Shown: positions 35,848 to 45,668, counted from the stretch's first letter. The stretch: 64,000 bases of DNA from Stomatobaculum sp. F0698 (GCF_030644385.1 NZ_CP130060.1:806001-870000); one strand, 5' to 3'. The notes: a model not told the origin generated them from the letters alone. Numbers and translations: made by a program.

Positions 35848-36918
35848 ATGAGAGAACGTCATAAGACAAGGACGGTGCGCATCGGAGATGTCGCAATCGG
35901 CGGTGACAACCCGATTCGCATCCAGTCCATGTGTAATACCAAGACAGAGAATGTCGAGGCCACAGTCGCGCAGATTCGCGCGCTCGCCGCGGCAGGCTGC
36001 GAGATTATACGCGTCGCGGTGCCGAACGAGGAGGCCGCTTCGGCGCTCAAGGACATTCGTCGGCAGATTAAGCTGCCGCTGGTCGCGGACATTCACTTTG
36101 ATTATCGTCTGGCTCTTGCGGCCATGGAAAACGGGGCCGATAAGATACGCATTAACCCGGGCAACATCGGCGAGGATTGGAAGCTGCGCGAAGTTGTGAA
36201 CGCCGCGAAAGAGCGCAATATCCCGATCCGAGTCGGTGTGAACTCCGGTTCGCTCGAAAAGGAAATCCTCAAAAAATACGGCGGAGTCACGGCCGAGGGC
36301 ATCGTGGAATCCGCACTCGAAAAGGTGGGGCGTATCGAAGAACTCGATTATGAGAACTTGGTTATCAGCATCAAGTCTTCGGACGTTTTGATGTGCATCA
36401 GGGCACATGAGCTGCTCGCGGACAAAACGGATTATCCCCTGCACATCGGCATTACCGAGGCGGGGACTCTGCTCCGCGGAACCGTGAAGTCCGCGGTGGG
36501 ACTCGGCGTAATACTCTACGAAGGCATAGGGGATACGATACGTGTCTCTCTGACCGGAGATCCGCTCGAGGAAATCAAGGCGGCGCGCGAAATCTTAAAG
36601 AGCCTCGGCCTTCGGAAGGGCGGGGTGGAAGTCGTGTCCTGTCCGACCTGCGGCCGCACGGAAATTGATTTGATCGGCCTTGCGAATCAGGTGGAAGGCC
36701 TTGTGGAGCGCTACAGCGACTTGGATGTTCGTGTCGCGGTTATGGGTTGCGTGGTGAACGGTCCCGGCGAGGCACGGGAGGCGGATTTCGGCGTAGCCGG
36801 CGGCAAGGGCGCGGGAGTTTTGATTCGGAAGGGCGAGGTGATACGGACCATGCCCGAAAGCGAACTGCTCCCGGCCTTGGAAGCGGAATTACAGCGTGTC
36901 AGGGCAGAACGGCAATGA
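35848..36918 (+). CDS. ispG: 4-hydroxy-3-methylbut-2-enyl diphosphate synthase
   Basis: A 356-residue [4Fe-4S] enzyme of the MEP pathway that makes HMBPP. Features are IQSMCNTKTEN in the TIM-barrel start, VADIHFDYRLAL, VSCPTCGRTEID (two of the cluster Cys) and MGCVVNGPGEAREADFG (third Cys). Shine-Dalgarno is AAGGAGAAG. The stop overlaps the start of polC by 4 bp. Confidence 0.96.
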   Translation: MRERHKTRTVRIGDVAIGGDNPIRIQSMCNTKTENVEATVAQIRALAAAGCEIIRVAVPNEEAASALKDIRRQIKLPLVADIHFDYRLALAAMENGADKIRINPGNIGEDWKLREVVNAAKERNIPIRVGVNSGSLEKEILKKYGGVTAEGIVESALEKVGRIEELDYENLVISIKSSDVLMCIRAHELLADKTDYPLHIGITEAGTLLRGTVKSAVGLGVILYEGIGDTIRVSLTGDPLEEIKAAREILKSLGLRKGGVEVVSCPTCGRTEIDLIGLANQVEGLVERYSDLDVRVAVMGCVVNGPGEAREADFGVAGGKGAGVLIRKGEVIRTMPESELLPALEAELQRVRAERQ

Positions 36919-39900
36919 AGAATTTTTGTGAAGTATTTCCGCATTTTCAGGCGACAGCGGCAGAACAGGCGCTTGTCGCCTGCTTGCTTGTGGAGCGGGT
37001 TTGTGTTTCGGACGACATGTCACGTCTCACGGTCTATGTGGTGTCTCGCAGCTTTGCGGAGCGCGCTGCCTTCCAGGCGCTCGCGGAGGAACTCAAAGAA
37101 CAGCTCTTCGGGAAGCGAAAGGTGCTGGTTGAAATCCGAGAGCGCTTTCAGCTCGGCGGCGATTTTACGCCCGAGCAGCTGTTCGGTGCCTACCGTGAGA
37201 GTCTGCTCGCGGAATTGAAGAGCCGCTCTCTGATTGCAGCCCGCATCTTGGAGCGCGGCACCGTGCGCTTTCCGAGCCCCGAAGTCCTTTGTTGCGAAGT
37301 GGAAGATATGCCCTTAAATCGCCGCGTGGTGCCGGACTTAAAGCGCTACTTGGAAGAAGAGGTTTTTCTCGGGCGCTGCGGTATCCCCATGGAATTTCGG
37401 GCTGACTATGTTCCTTATAAGAGAAAAGAACTTGCGGAAGTGCCGGCCGAGACGCTTGCAATCCGAAACCGGGAAGAGCGTGAGGAGGAGGGCTTTTTCC
37501 TCTCGGGTGAGGAAGGCCCCGACATGCAGGGAGAGAACGCAGAAACGGCTTTTACCGCGGTGAGCGAGAAGCAAACGCTGAGCGAAGAGAAGGCAAAAGC
37601 AGAAAAGCAGAAGCCTGACAAGACAATAAAGCAGACGAAACATGGCGACCAAAAGGGGAACTATCGCGGGGAGAAACGGGAGTTCACGCGCAAGCTGCGC
37701 CGCTCCGACAATCCCGATGTACTCTACGGCAGAGATTTTGAGGACAACTTTATTCCGATTTCCGAGATTACGGAGGTCGTGGGTGAGGTTACGATACGCG
37801 GCAAAGTATTTGAACTCGATGTGCGCTATATCGAGAAGAGCGGGAGTACACTCTTCATTTTCTCTGTGACCGACTTTACGGACTCCATTACGGCGAAGCT
37901 CTTTGTGCGCGGGGAGGGCGAAGAGCTGGACCGCCTGAAGAGCGAAATTAAGGTGGGGAGCTTTTTAAAGCTGCGCGGTGCAACCACCATAGACAATCGC
38001 GACGGCGAATTGATTTTGGGCTCGGTGAACGGCATGAAGAAGTCCGAGTCTTTTGAGGAGAGCAAGCGAGAAGATCACGCGCGGGAAAAGCGGGTGGAGC
38101 TCCACTGCCACACAAAGATGAGCGATTTGGACGCGGTAAACAGCGCAAAGGACATCATCAAACAGGTCAAAAACTGGGGCATGGAGGCGGTTGCGATTAC
38201 CGATCACGGCAATCTGCAGGCCTTTCCGGAGGCTTGGCATGCCGTTTCCGGAGATTTACAGAAGAACCCGAAGATAATCTACGGCGTAGAGGGCTATTTG
38301 GTCGATGACTTAAAAGAACTCGTGGTTGCGCCGGGCGAGCGAACGCTCGATGACAGCTTCGTGGTCTTTGATATTGAGACCACCGGTTTCTCGCCGCGAA
38401 AGAGCCGCATCATAGAAATCGGTGCGGTGAAGGTGGAGAACGGAAAAATTGTGGACCGTTTTTCGCAATTTGTGAATCCGGAACTGCCGATTCCCTACCG
38501 CATCGAGCAGTTGACCGGAATCAATGACGCGATGGTGCGAAACGCCCCGCCGATTGAACGGGTGCTGCCGGGCTTTCTTGCGTTTTGCGGCGATTCCGCC
38601 GTGGTCGCGCACAATGCCGCGTTCGATACGAGTTTTATCCGCGAAAACGCGCACGCACAGGGCATGGAGTATGCGCCGACCATACTGGACACAGTGAGTC
38701 TTGCCCACGTGCTGCTGCCGAAATTAAACCGTTATAAGCTGGATACGGTTGCAAAGGCGCTCGGTGTTTCCCTGCAGAACCACCACCGCGCGGTAGACGA
38801 TGCCGAGTGCACGGCGGGTATCTTTCTCAAGTTTATAGAGATGCTTAAGGCGCGGGGGGCGCATACGCTTTCTGAGGTGGCGGCACTCGGGGACAGTTCC
38901 GAGGCGCTGATTCGCAAGATGAACAGCTATCACGTGATTATACTCGCGAAGAATGAGCTTGGGCGCGTGAACCTGTACCGCCTGGTCTCGGACTCCCATC
39001 TCAAGTACTACCATAAGCGCCCCAGAATACCGAAGAGTGAACTGCAACGTTATCGCGAGGGCTTGATCATCGGCTCCGCCTGCGAGGCGGGCGAACTCTA
39101 TCAGGCCTTGCTCCGCGACGCTTCGGATGAGGAGATTAACCGCATTGCTTCCTTCTACGATTATCTGGAGATACAGCCGATTGCGAACAATCTTTTCATG
39201 TTGGACAGCGACCGCTACACGCCCGATACCGAAGAGGATTTGAGGAACTTAAACCGACGCATTGTGTCCATCGGCGAGGCACTGCAAAAGCCGGTCGTTG
39301 CGACCTGCGACGTTCACTTTTTAAACCCCGAAGATGAGATATACCGTCGCATGATTTTTTTCGGCAACAAATATGACGATGCCGATCGGCAGCCGCCGCT
39401 CTATTTTCGAACGACGGAGGAAATGCTGCGCGAGTTTGCCTATCTCGGCGCGGAAAAGTGCGAGGAAGTCGTCATCAAAAATACGCAGAAAATCGCACGC
39501 ATGGTGGAGCGCATCTCCCCGGTGCGGCCCGACAAGTGCCCGCCCGTCATTGAGCATTCGGATGAAAAACTGACGGAGCTCTGCTACGGCATGGCGCATG
39601 CGCAGTACGGGGATCCGCTGCCGGCTCTTGTGCAGGAGAGACTTGACAAAGAGTTGAATTCCATCATTAAGAACGGGTTTGCCGTCATGTACATCATCGC
39701 CCACGAACTCGTGAAGCACTCGAACGAAGAGGGCTATCTCGTGGGCTCCCGCGGCTCGGTCGGTTCCTCCTTTGTCGCCTATACGGCCGGCATTACCGAG
39801 GTGAATCCCCTGCCGCCGCATTATGTATGCCCGAATTGCCGCTACTCGGACTTCGACTCGGAAATTCCGAAGCAGTTTGCGGGCACCGCGGGCTGCGACA

Positions 39901-41453
39901 TGCCGGATCAAGTCTGCCCGCACTGCGGCGCAAAAATGAGAAAAGACGGCTTTGATATTCCCTTTGAGACCTTCCTCGGCTTTAAGGGAGACAAAGAGCC
40001 GGATATCGACCTGAACTTTTCGGGTGAGAACCAGAGCTCGGCGCACGCCTATACGGAGGTCATCTTCGGAAAAGGGCAGACGTTCCGCGCAGGCACAGTA
40101 GGCACCTTGGCGGAAAAGACGGCCTTCGGCTATGTGAAAAACTACTTTGAGGAGCACGGGACCAGAAAGCGAAAGTGCGAGATTAACCGCCTTGTGCAAG
40201 GCTGTGTCGGTGTGCGGCGCACCACGGGACAGCATCCGGGCGGCATTGTCGTCTTGCCGAAGGGCGAGTCGATTTACTCCTTTACGCCCCTGCAACACCC
40301 GGCGAACGATATGAACACGCCGATCGTCACGACACACTTCGAGTATCACGCGATCGACCACAATCTTTTGAAACTGGATATCCTGGGTCACCAGGACCCG
40401 ACCATGATACGCAAACTACAGGATTTGACGCAGATCGATCCGGTCAAAGACATACCGCTCGATTCCCCCGAGGTGATGAGTCTTTTCCAGAGCACCGAGG
40501 CACTCGGTGTCAAGTCGGAGGATATTCTCGGCTGTCAGCTCGGCGCGCTCGGCATTCCCGAGTTCGGCACCGATTTCGCGATGAACATGGTCATTGAGGC
40601 CAAGCCGAAGGGCTTTTCCGACCTGGTTCGCATTGCGGGGCTTGCACACGGCACCGATGTCTGGCAGGGCAATGCGCAGGTGCTCATTTCCGAGGGCACG
40701 GCGACCATTCAGACCGCTATTTGTACGCGAGACGACATCATGCTCTCGCTGATTCAGTGGGGCATGGATCCGCAGGAGAGCTTTAAAATCATGGAGTCGG
40801 TCCGCAAAGGCAAGGGACTCACGCCGGAGTGGGAAGAACACATGCGGGAGCACGAGGTGCCGGACTGGTATATCTGGTCCTGCAAAAAAATCAAGTACAT
40901 GTTCCCGAAGGCACATGCGGCTGCCTATGTCATGATGGCCTGGCGCATCGGCTACTGCAAAATCTTTTACCCGCTTGCTTACTATGCAGCCTACTTTACG
41001 ATACGCGCGACCGGTTTCAGTTACGAGAGCATGTGTCAGGGCAAGGAGCGGCTTGAGTTCCTGCTTGCGGAGCTCGGCAAACGGAATTACAAGGGAAACC
41101 GAACGAACCCGTTGACCCCGAAGGAAGAGGATATGATTAAGGATGGGAGAATCGCGCAGGAGATGTATGCGCGCGGCTTTTCGTTCCTGCCGATCGATCT
41201 ATACCGCGTCAGCGCGACACAATTTACCATTGTCGACGCGAAAATTATGCCGGCGCTCACCTCGATCGACGGACTCGGGGAGAGTGCGGCGGAGCAAATT
41301 GTGCGGGCGGCGGCCGAGGGTGCGTTCATTTCGAAAGACGACTTCCGTTCCCGGAGCGGCGTCGGACAAACCACCTGCGATCTGCTCGACCGGCTCGGCA
41401 TACTCGGAAAACTGCCGGAATCGAACCAGCTCTCGCTCTTTGATTTCAGCTGA
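36915..41453 (+). CDS. polC: DNA polymerase III subunit alpha, PolC type
   Basis: A 1512-residue replicative polymerase of low-GC Gram-positives. Domains seen in order: N-terminal domain, OB-fold (about residues 290-380), PHP with VELHCHTKMSDLDAV and AITDHGN, and a DEDDh 3'-5' exonuclease inserted in PHP with FDIETTG, HNAAFD and HHRAVDDAE. Then come the polymerase core with a Cys4 zinc motif (CPNCRYSDF, CPHCG) and the catalytic EPDIDLNF. The start overlaps the ispG stop as ATGA. The charged low-complexity stretch of about 100 residues after residue 180 is linker. Confidence 0.96.
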   Translation: MKNFCEVFPHFQATAAEQALVACLLVERVCVSDDMSRLTVYVVSRSFAERAAFQALAEELKEQLFGKRKVLVEIRERFQLGGDFTPEQLFGAYRESLLAELKSRSLIAARILERGTVRFPSPEVLCCEVEDMPLNRRVVPDLKRYLEEEVFLGRCGIPMEFRADYVPYKRKELAEVPAETLAIRNREEREEEGFFLSGEEGPDMQGENAETAFTAVSEKQTLSEEKAKAEKQKPDKTIKQTKHGDQKGNYRGEKREFTRKLRRSDNPDVLYGRDFEDNFIPISEITEVVGEVTIRGKVFELDVRYIEKSGSTLFIFSVTDFTDSITAKLFVRGEGEELDRLKSEIKVGSFLKLRGATTIDNRDGELILGSVNGMKKSESFEESKREDHAREKRVELHCHTKMSDLDAVNSAKDIIKQVKNWGMEAVAITDHGNLQAFPEAWHAVSGDLQKNPKIIYGVEGYLVDDLKELVVAPGERTLDDSFVVFDIETTGFSPRKSRIIEIGAVKVENGKIVDRFSQFVNPELPIPYRIEQLTGINDAMVRNAPPIERVLPGFLAFCGDSAVVAHNAAFDTSFIRENAHAQGMEYAPTILDTVSLAHVLLPKLNRYKLDTVAKALGVSLQNHHRAVDDAECTAGIFLKFIEMLKARGAHTLSEVAALGDSSEALIRKMNSYHVIILAKNELGRVNLYRLVSDSHLKYYHKRPRIPKSELQRYREGLIIGSACEAGELYQALLRDASDEEINRIASFYDYLEIQPIANNLFMLDSDRYTPDTEEDLRNLNRRIVSIGEALQKPVVATCDVHFLNPEDEIYRRMIFFGNKYDDADRQPPLYFRTTEEMLREFAYLGAEKCEEVVIKNTQKIARMVERISPVRPDKCPPVIEHSDEKLTELCYGMAHAQYGDPLPALVQERLDKELNSIIKNGFAVMYIIAHELVKHSNEEGYLVGSRGSVGSSFVAYTAGITEVNPLPPHYVCPNCRYSDFDSEIPKQFAGTAGCDMPDQVCPHCGAKMRKDGFDIPFETFLGFKGDKEPDIDLNFSGENQSSAHAYTEVIFGKGQTFRAGTVGTLAEKTAFGYVKNYFEEHGTRKRKCEINRLVQGCVGVRRTTGQHPGGIVVLPKGESIYSFTPLQHPANDMNTPIVTTHFEYHAIDHNLLKLDILGHQDPTMIRKLQDLTQIDPVKDIPLDSPEVMSLFQSTEALGVKSEDILGCQLGALGIPEFGTDFAMNMVIEAKPKGFSDLVRIAGLAHGTDVWQGNAQVLISEGTATIQTAICTRDDIMLSLIQWGMDPQESFKIMESVRKGKGLTPEWEEHMREHEVPDWYIWSCKKIKYMFPKAHAAAYVMMAWRIGYCKIFYPLAYYAAYFTIRATGFSYESMCQGKERLEFLLAELGKRNYKGNRTNPLTPKEEDMIKDGRIAQEMYARGFSFLPIDLYRVSATQFTIVDAKIMPALTSIDGLGESAAEQIVRAAAEGAFISKDDFRSRSGVGQTTCDLLDRLGILGKLPESNQLSLFDFS

Positions 41454-41460
41454 GCGGCGT

Positions 41461-41489
41461 TTGACAAACAGAACCGGAAATCTTAAAAT
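41461..41489 (+). promoter_or_regulatory. Promoter of leuS
   Basis: Perfect TTGACA, 17-bp spacer, TAAAAT, beginning 7 bp after the polC stop and 36 bp before leuS. The predicted leader is about 30 nt, too short for a T-box. Confidence 0.9.
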
Positions 41490-41524
41490 TATGGTTTAAA
41501 GACATGGAAGACGGAGGTAAGACG

Positions 41525-43924
41525 ATGGACTATTCGTTTCAAAAGATAGAGCCGAAGTGGCAGGCTAAATGGGAAGAAGAGGGCATCTTCCACGCGAAGG
41601 ACTTTTCGGAAAAGCCGAAGTTCTACGGACTCGTGGAGTTCCCCTATCCGAGCGGTGCAGGTATGCACGTGGGTCACATCAAGGCGTACTCGAGCATTGA
41701 GGTGATTTCGAGAAAGCGGAGAATGCAGGGCTACAACGTGCTCTTCCCGATCGGATTTGACGCCTTCGGTCTTCCGACCGAGAACTATGCGATTAAGACC
41801 AACACGCACCCGCGTTACATCACGGACAAGAACATCGAGAAGTTCTCGGAGCAGTTAAAGCGCGTCGGCTTCTCTTTTGACTGGACGCGTGTCATCGACA
41901 CCTCCCGCGACGATTACTACAAGTGGACGCAGTGGATCTTCCTGAAGCTCTTTGAGAAGGGACTCGTGTTCCGCAATAAGACCCTGGTCAATTACTGCCC
42001 CTCTTGTAAGGTCGTGCTCTCGAACGAGGACAGCCAGGGCGGCAAGTGCGATATCTGTCACTCGGATGTCGTGCAGCTTTCAAAGGATGTCTGGTACTTA
42101 AAGATTACCGAGTACGCGGACAAGTTGCTTCTGGGACTCGACGAGGTGGATTACCCCGAGAACATTAAGCAGCAGCAGCTCAACTGGATCGGAAAGTCGA
42201 CCGGTGCTTTCGTGAAATTTCCGCTGAAGGATGTGAACGAAGAGCTTGAGGTCTATACAACGCGCTGCGACACACTCTTCGGTGTGACTTTCATGGTCAT
42301 TGCGCCGGAGCACCCGCTCATCGACAAGCTTGCGGACCGCATCGGAAACATGGACGCTGTGCTCGCCTACCGCGAGGAAGCTTCTCACAAAACCGAGTTT
42401 GAGCGCACCCAGCTTGTCAAGGACAAGACGGGCGTTCGCATCGAGGGCCTCAGCGCGCTAAACCCGGTGAGCGGCAAGGAAATCCCGATTTTCATCTCCG
42501 ATTATGTCATGATGGGCTACGGCACCGGTGCCATTATGGCGGTTCCGGCGCACGACCAGCGTGACTACGAGTTCGCAAAGCGCTTTGATATTGAGATTAT
42601 CCCGGTCATTGAGGGCGGGGATCTCGAGAAAGAGGCGTACAGCGGCGACGGCGTTATGATTAATTCCGAGTTCCTGAACGGATTTACCAACAAGAAGGAT
42701 TCGATTGCGCGCATGCTGGAGTTCCTCCGGGAGAAGGGCATAGGACATGCGGGTGTTCAGTTTAAGATGAAAGACTGGGCGTTTAACCGCCAGCGCTATT
42801 GGGGTGAGCCGATTCCGCTGATTCACTGCCCGAACTGCGGCGTGGTCGCGGTTCCCTACGAGGAGCTTCCGCTTCGCCTGCCCGATATGGATAACTTTAA
42901 GCCCGGCGAGGACGGACAGTCGCCGCTCGCGAAAGTAGATTCCTTCGTAAACTGCACTTGTCCGAAGTGCGGCGGCGCGGCAAAGCGCGAGACCGATACC
43001 ATGCCGCAGTGGGCGGGTTCCTCTTGGTACTTCCTTCGTTACTGCGACCCGCACAACAGCGAGAAGTTCGCGGACAGAGAAAAGATCAACTACTGGATGC
43101 CGGTGGACTGGTATAACGGCGGTATGGAGCACGTAACCCGCCATTTGATTTACTCCCGTTTCTGGCATCACTTCCTCTACGATCTCGGTGAAGTCAATAC
43201 GCCGGAGCCGTATAAGAAGCGCTCGGCGCAGGGACTTATCCTCGGGCCGGACGGCGAAAAGATGAGTAAGTCGAAGGGCAATGTCGTGGATCCGCTTGAT
43301 ATCGTTTCGCAGTACGGTGCGGATACCCTGCGTGTCTACGTGCTCTTCATGGGTGATTATGCGTCCGCGGCACCGTGGAACGACAGTTCGGTGAAGGGTT
43401 GCCGTCGCTTCCTGGAGCGCGTATTCGCCCTGCAGGATATTGTGGTGCCTGAGACGGTAAAAGCACTCGAGGCGCCGCTACACAAGACCATCAAGAAGGT
43501 CTCCTCGGATATTGAGGAGCAGAAGTTCAACACCGCGATTGCCGCGCTCATGACCTTCATGAACGAAGTCGGCAGAGAGAAGAAGATCGGAAAAGAGCAG
43601 TTGCTCAGCTTCGTGAAGCTTCTGAATCCCTTCGCGCCGCACATTGCGGAGGAGATTTATCAGGCACAGGGCGGCGAGGGTTCTTTGCAGCTGGCTTCCT
43701 GGCCGGAATACGACGAGGCAAAGACCGTCGATGAGAGCATCGAAATCGGCGTGCAGGTGAACGGTAAGCTCCGAGCGACTGTGACCATTCCGACGAACTG
43801 TGAGAAAGAGGAAGCCCTTGCCCTCGCAAAGGCGGATGAGAAGGTGCAGGCCGCGCTCGACGGCAAGAACCTGGTCAAGGAAATTTATGTGCCGAACAAG
43901 ATTGTGAACCTTGTTGCGAAGTGA
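41525..43924 (+). CDS. leuS: Leucyl-tRNA synthetase
   Basis: A 799-residue class I synthetase. The HIGH-type motif HVGH and the PYPSGAGMHVGHIKAYSS start, the editing domain (about residues 220-400), and the KMSKS motif within DGEKMSKSKGN are all present. The C-terminal LeuRS tail ends in VPNKIVNLVAK. I start at ATG 41525 (GGAGGT upstream); a start at 41504 in the same frame is less likely. Downstream is a long terminator. Confidence 0.96.
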   Translation: MDYSFQKIEPKWQAKWEEEGIFHAKDFSEKPKFYGLVEFPYPSGAGMHVGHIKAYSSIEVISRKRRMQGYNVLFPIGFDAFGLPTENYAIKTNTHPRYITDKNIEKFSEQLKRVGFSFDWTRVIDTSRDDYYKWTQWIFLKLFEKGLVFRNKTLVNYCPSCKVVLSNEDSQGGKCDICHSDVVQLSKDVWYLKITEYADKLLLGLDEVDYPENIKQQQLNWIGKSTGAFVKFPLKDVNEELEVYTTRCDTLFGVTFMVIAPEHPLIDKLADRIGNMDAVLAYREEASHKTEFERTQLVKDKTGVRIEGLSALNPVSGKEIPIFISDYVMMGYGTGAIMAVPAHDQRDYEFAKRFDIEIIPVIEGGDLEKEAYSGDGVMINSEFLNGFTNKKDSIARMLEFLREKGIGHAGVQFKMKDWAFNRQRYWGEPIPLIHCPNCGVVAVPYEELPLRLPDMDNFKPGEDGQSPLAKVDSFVNCTCPKCGGAAKRETDTMPQWAGSSWYFLRYCDPHNSEKFADREKINYWMPVDWYNGGMEHVTRHLIYSRFWHHFLYDLGEVNTPEPYKKRSAQGLILGPDGEKMSKSKGNVVDPLDIVSQYGADTLRVYVLFMGDYASAAPWNDSSVKGCRRFLERVFALQDIVVPETVKALEAPLHKTIKKVSSDIEEQKFNTAIAALMTFMNEVGREKKIGKEQLLSFVKLLNPFAPHIAEEIYQAQGGEGSLQLASWPEYDEAKTVDESIEIGVQVNGKLRATVTIPTNCEKEEALALAKADEKVQAALDGKNLVKEIYVPNKIVNLVAK

Positions 43925-43945
43925 GTTTTGTTATGAATCGAAGAG

Positions 43946-43987
43946 AGGCCCCGTACTTGCCATGAAAGGCAAGCCCGGGGCTTTTTT
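43946..43987 (+). terminator. Terminator of leuS
   Basis: GGCCCCG ... CGGGGCT outer stem with inner ACTTGCC/GGCAAGC stem, followed by six T. Confidence 0.85.
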
Positions 43988-44158
43988 ACGTCTTGGTGTC
44001 CTGCGTAACCCGTATATAGGGCGCTTCTAAGGACAGCGGCTTCTTTTGCGGCATTTTCGAACAATACGTGGAAAGTAAGTGGAAAGAAAGCGGATATCCG
44101 CGTCTTCTCGGCTTGTGAATTCTTCGGCGTAATTTCCTTTTTTCTTTTCAAATTTTTG

Positions 44159-44187
44159 TTGACAAGAGCGGGGCTGTCCAGTATACT
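44159..44187 (+). promoter_or_regulatory. Promoter of the tRNA cluster
   Basis: Perfect TTGACA, 17-bp spacer and TATACT, 23 bp before the first tRNA. Typical of a strong stable-RNA promoter. Confidence 0.93.
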
Positions 44188-44210
44188 GTCAAAGCATTGA
44201 GGAAACAGTT

Positions 44211-44284
44211 CGAGGCGTGGCTCAGTTTGGTAGAGCGCAGCGTTCGGGACGCTGAGGCCGCAAGTTCGAATCTTGTCGCCTCGA
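44211..44284 (+). tRNA. tRNA-Pro (CGG), first copy
   Basis: 74 nt; acceptor CGAGGCG/CGCCTCG, anticodon loop TTCGGGA (CGG, reads CCG), G37 and C1 as usual for Pro, T-arm AGTTCGAAT. CCA not encoded. Identical in sequence to the copy at 44430 as far as I can see. Confidence 0.95.
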
Positions 44285-44317
44285 CTCGCTCTTTTTAGAG
44301 CAGATGCAACACAGTAA

Positions 44318-44389
44318 GGCCGATTGGTCAAGCGGTCAAGACGGAGCCCTCTCACGGCTCAAACCCGGGTTCGATTCCCGGATCGGTCA
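44318..44389 (+). tRNA. tRNA-Glu (CTC), first copy
   Basis: 72 nt; acceptor GGCCGAT/ATCGGTC, anticodon loop CTCTCAC (CTC, reads GAG), T-arm GGTTCGATTCC. CCA not encoded. Duplicated at 44536. Confidence 0.95.
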
Positions 44390-44429
44390 TTTCCGAGGTA
44401 AGTCCTCGGTATCGAAACACAGTTTTATT

Positions 44430-44503
44430 CGAGGCGTGGCTCAGTTTGGTAGAGCGCAGCGTTCGGGACGCTGAGGCCGCAAGTTCGAATCTTGTCGCCT
44501 CGA
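44430..44503 (+). tRNA. tRNA-Pro (CGG), second copy
   Basis: 74 nt, the same cloverleaf as 44211-44284, offset by 219 bp. Confidence 0.95.
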
Positions 44504-44535
44504 CTTGCTCTTTATGAGCAGATGTAACACAGTAA

Positions 44536-44607
44536 GGCCGATTGGTCAAGCGGTCAAGACGGAGCCCTCTCACGGCTCAAACCCGGGTTCGATTCCCGGA
44601 TCGGTCA
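44536..44607 (+). tRNA. tRNA-Glu (CTC), second copy
   Basis: 72 nt, the same cloverleaf as 44318-44389, offset by 218 bp. Confidence 0.95.
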
Positions 44608-44611
44608 GTTT

Positions 44612-44684
44612 GCTTTCGTAGCGCAGTTGGTAGCGCAACGCATTCGTAATGCGTGGGTCGCCGGTTCAAGTCCGGCCGAAAGCT
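44612..44684 (+). tRNA. tRNA-Thr (CGT)
   Basis: 73 nt; acceptor GCTTTCG/CGAAAGC, anticodon stem ACGCA/TGCGT with loop TTCGTAA (CGT, reads ACG), T-arm GGTTCAAGTCC. CCA not encoded. Last gene in the cluster, 6 bp before the terminator. Confidence 0.95.
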
Positions 44685-44689
44685 CGATT

Positions 44690-44717
44690 AAGCTCAGGCA
44701 TGTGCCTGAGCTTTTTT
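44690..44717 (+). terminator. Terminator of the tRNA cluster
   Basis: AGCTCAGGCA / TGCCTGAGCT stem with six T. Confidence 0.93.
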
Positions 44718-44786
44718 GATGTCATATTCAGCACCATTCCCGCAAGCTTTTTCGCAAGATAGGTTCTTCTCTAATATGGAAGCTTT

Positions 44787-44795
44787 TGCTATACT
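44787..44795 (+). promoter_or_regulatory. Extended -10 promoter of the transketolase pair
   Basis: TGCTATACT, 44 bp upstream of the start codon; -35 not evident. Confidence 0.6.
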
Positions 44796-44838
44796 GAATC
44801 CAAAGTCTGTTTTGGACTTTGGGGATAGGAGGAGATAA

Positions 44839-45668
44839 ATGGATAATCAGGAGCTGAAACGAAATGCGATAAAGCTGCGGAGAGGCATACTCCGCTCCAC
44901 GCACGCGGCTGCGTCCGGACACCCGGGCGGTTCGCTCTCGGCAACGGAGCTTTTTACGCTGCTCTATTTTGAGGAACTACAGGTTGATCCGAAGAATCCG
45001 GACGATTCGAAGAGAGACCGCTTTGTGCTCTCCAAGGGACACTGTGCGCCCGGTCTCTACGCGGCACTTGCGGCACGCGGCTTTTTCCCGGAGGAGGATC
45101 TTTTGACCCTTCGCCACATCGGCTCCTATTTACAGGGACATCCGGATAGAAGCACATTCCGGGCGTCGATATGTCGAGCGGTTCCCTGGGCCAGGGCATT
45201 TCCGCTGCGGTCGGTATGGCGCTCGCGGCAAAGATTTACGGCGATTCCTACCGCACCTACGCGCTGCTCGGTGACGGAGAGATTGAAGAGGGAGAGGTCT
45301 GGGAGGCCGCTATGCTCGCGGGCTTCCGTAAGCTGGATAACCTTGTAGTGATTGTGGACAACAACAATCTGCAGATAGACGGTCCGATCGACGAGGTGAA
45401 TTCCCCCTATCCGATTGACAAGAAGTTTGCGGCCTTCAATTTCCACGTAATCAATGTGGAGGACGGCAATGACTTCGATCAGCTTCGCGCTGCGTTTGCG
45501 GAGGCGAGAAACACGAAGGGCTGTCCGACGGCCATTGTCATGAAGACGGTGAAGGGCAAGGGCATTTCCTTTATGGAGAATCAGGTCGGCTGGCACGGCA
45601 AGGGCCCGAACGATGAGGAGCTCGAAAAGGCACTGGCGGAACTGGACAAGGCGGAGGAGATGTTATGA
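44839..45668 (+). pseudogene. Transketolase N-terminal subunit, split by a one-base frameshift
   Basis: Two overlapping frames together spell one TPP-binding transketolase half of about 275 residues. The first frame (44839 to about 45148) reads MDNQELKRNAIKLRRGILR..., including SGHPGGSLS and the family GSYLQGHPD. At 45148-45149 one T appears to be missing: GAT AGAAGC instead of GAT ATG AAG C. After that point the family sequence MKHIPGVDMSSGSLGQG, then LLGDGEIEEGEVWEA and VDNNNLQIDG continue in the next frame to 45668. The first frame goes on without homology to 45348. It could be a true mutation, a programmed shift or a sequencing error; the downstream half has no ribosome site of its own. 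The C-terminal subunit follows intact. Confidence 0.85.

Larger units (their letters stand above)
44211..44607 (+). repeat. Tandem duplication of a tRNA-Pro/tRNA-Glu block
   Basis: Blocks 44211-44389 and 44430-44607 (offset 219/218 bp) share both tRNA genes and most of the spacer between Pro and Glu (a GCTCTTTxxxGAGCAGATGxAACACAGTAA-type sequence with a few changes). The tRNAs are unchanged while spacers have drifted, which fits selection on the tRNAs or an old duplication. Confidence 0.9.

Noticed and set aside
39321-40391. 356-codon minus-strand frame over polC
   Set aside because: A codon-bias shadow; PolC polymerase core is unambiguous on the plus strand.
41490-41524. T-box leader before leuS
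   Set aside because: The predicted leader is only about 30 nt and shows no T-box or antiterminator stem.
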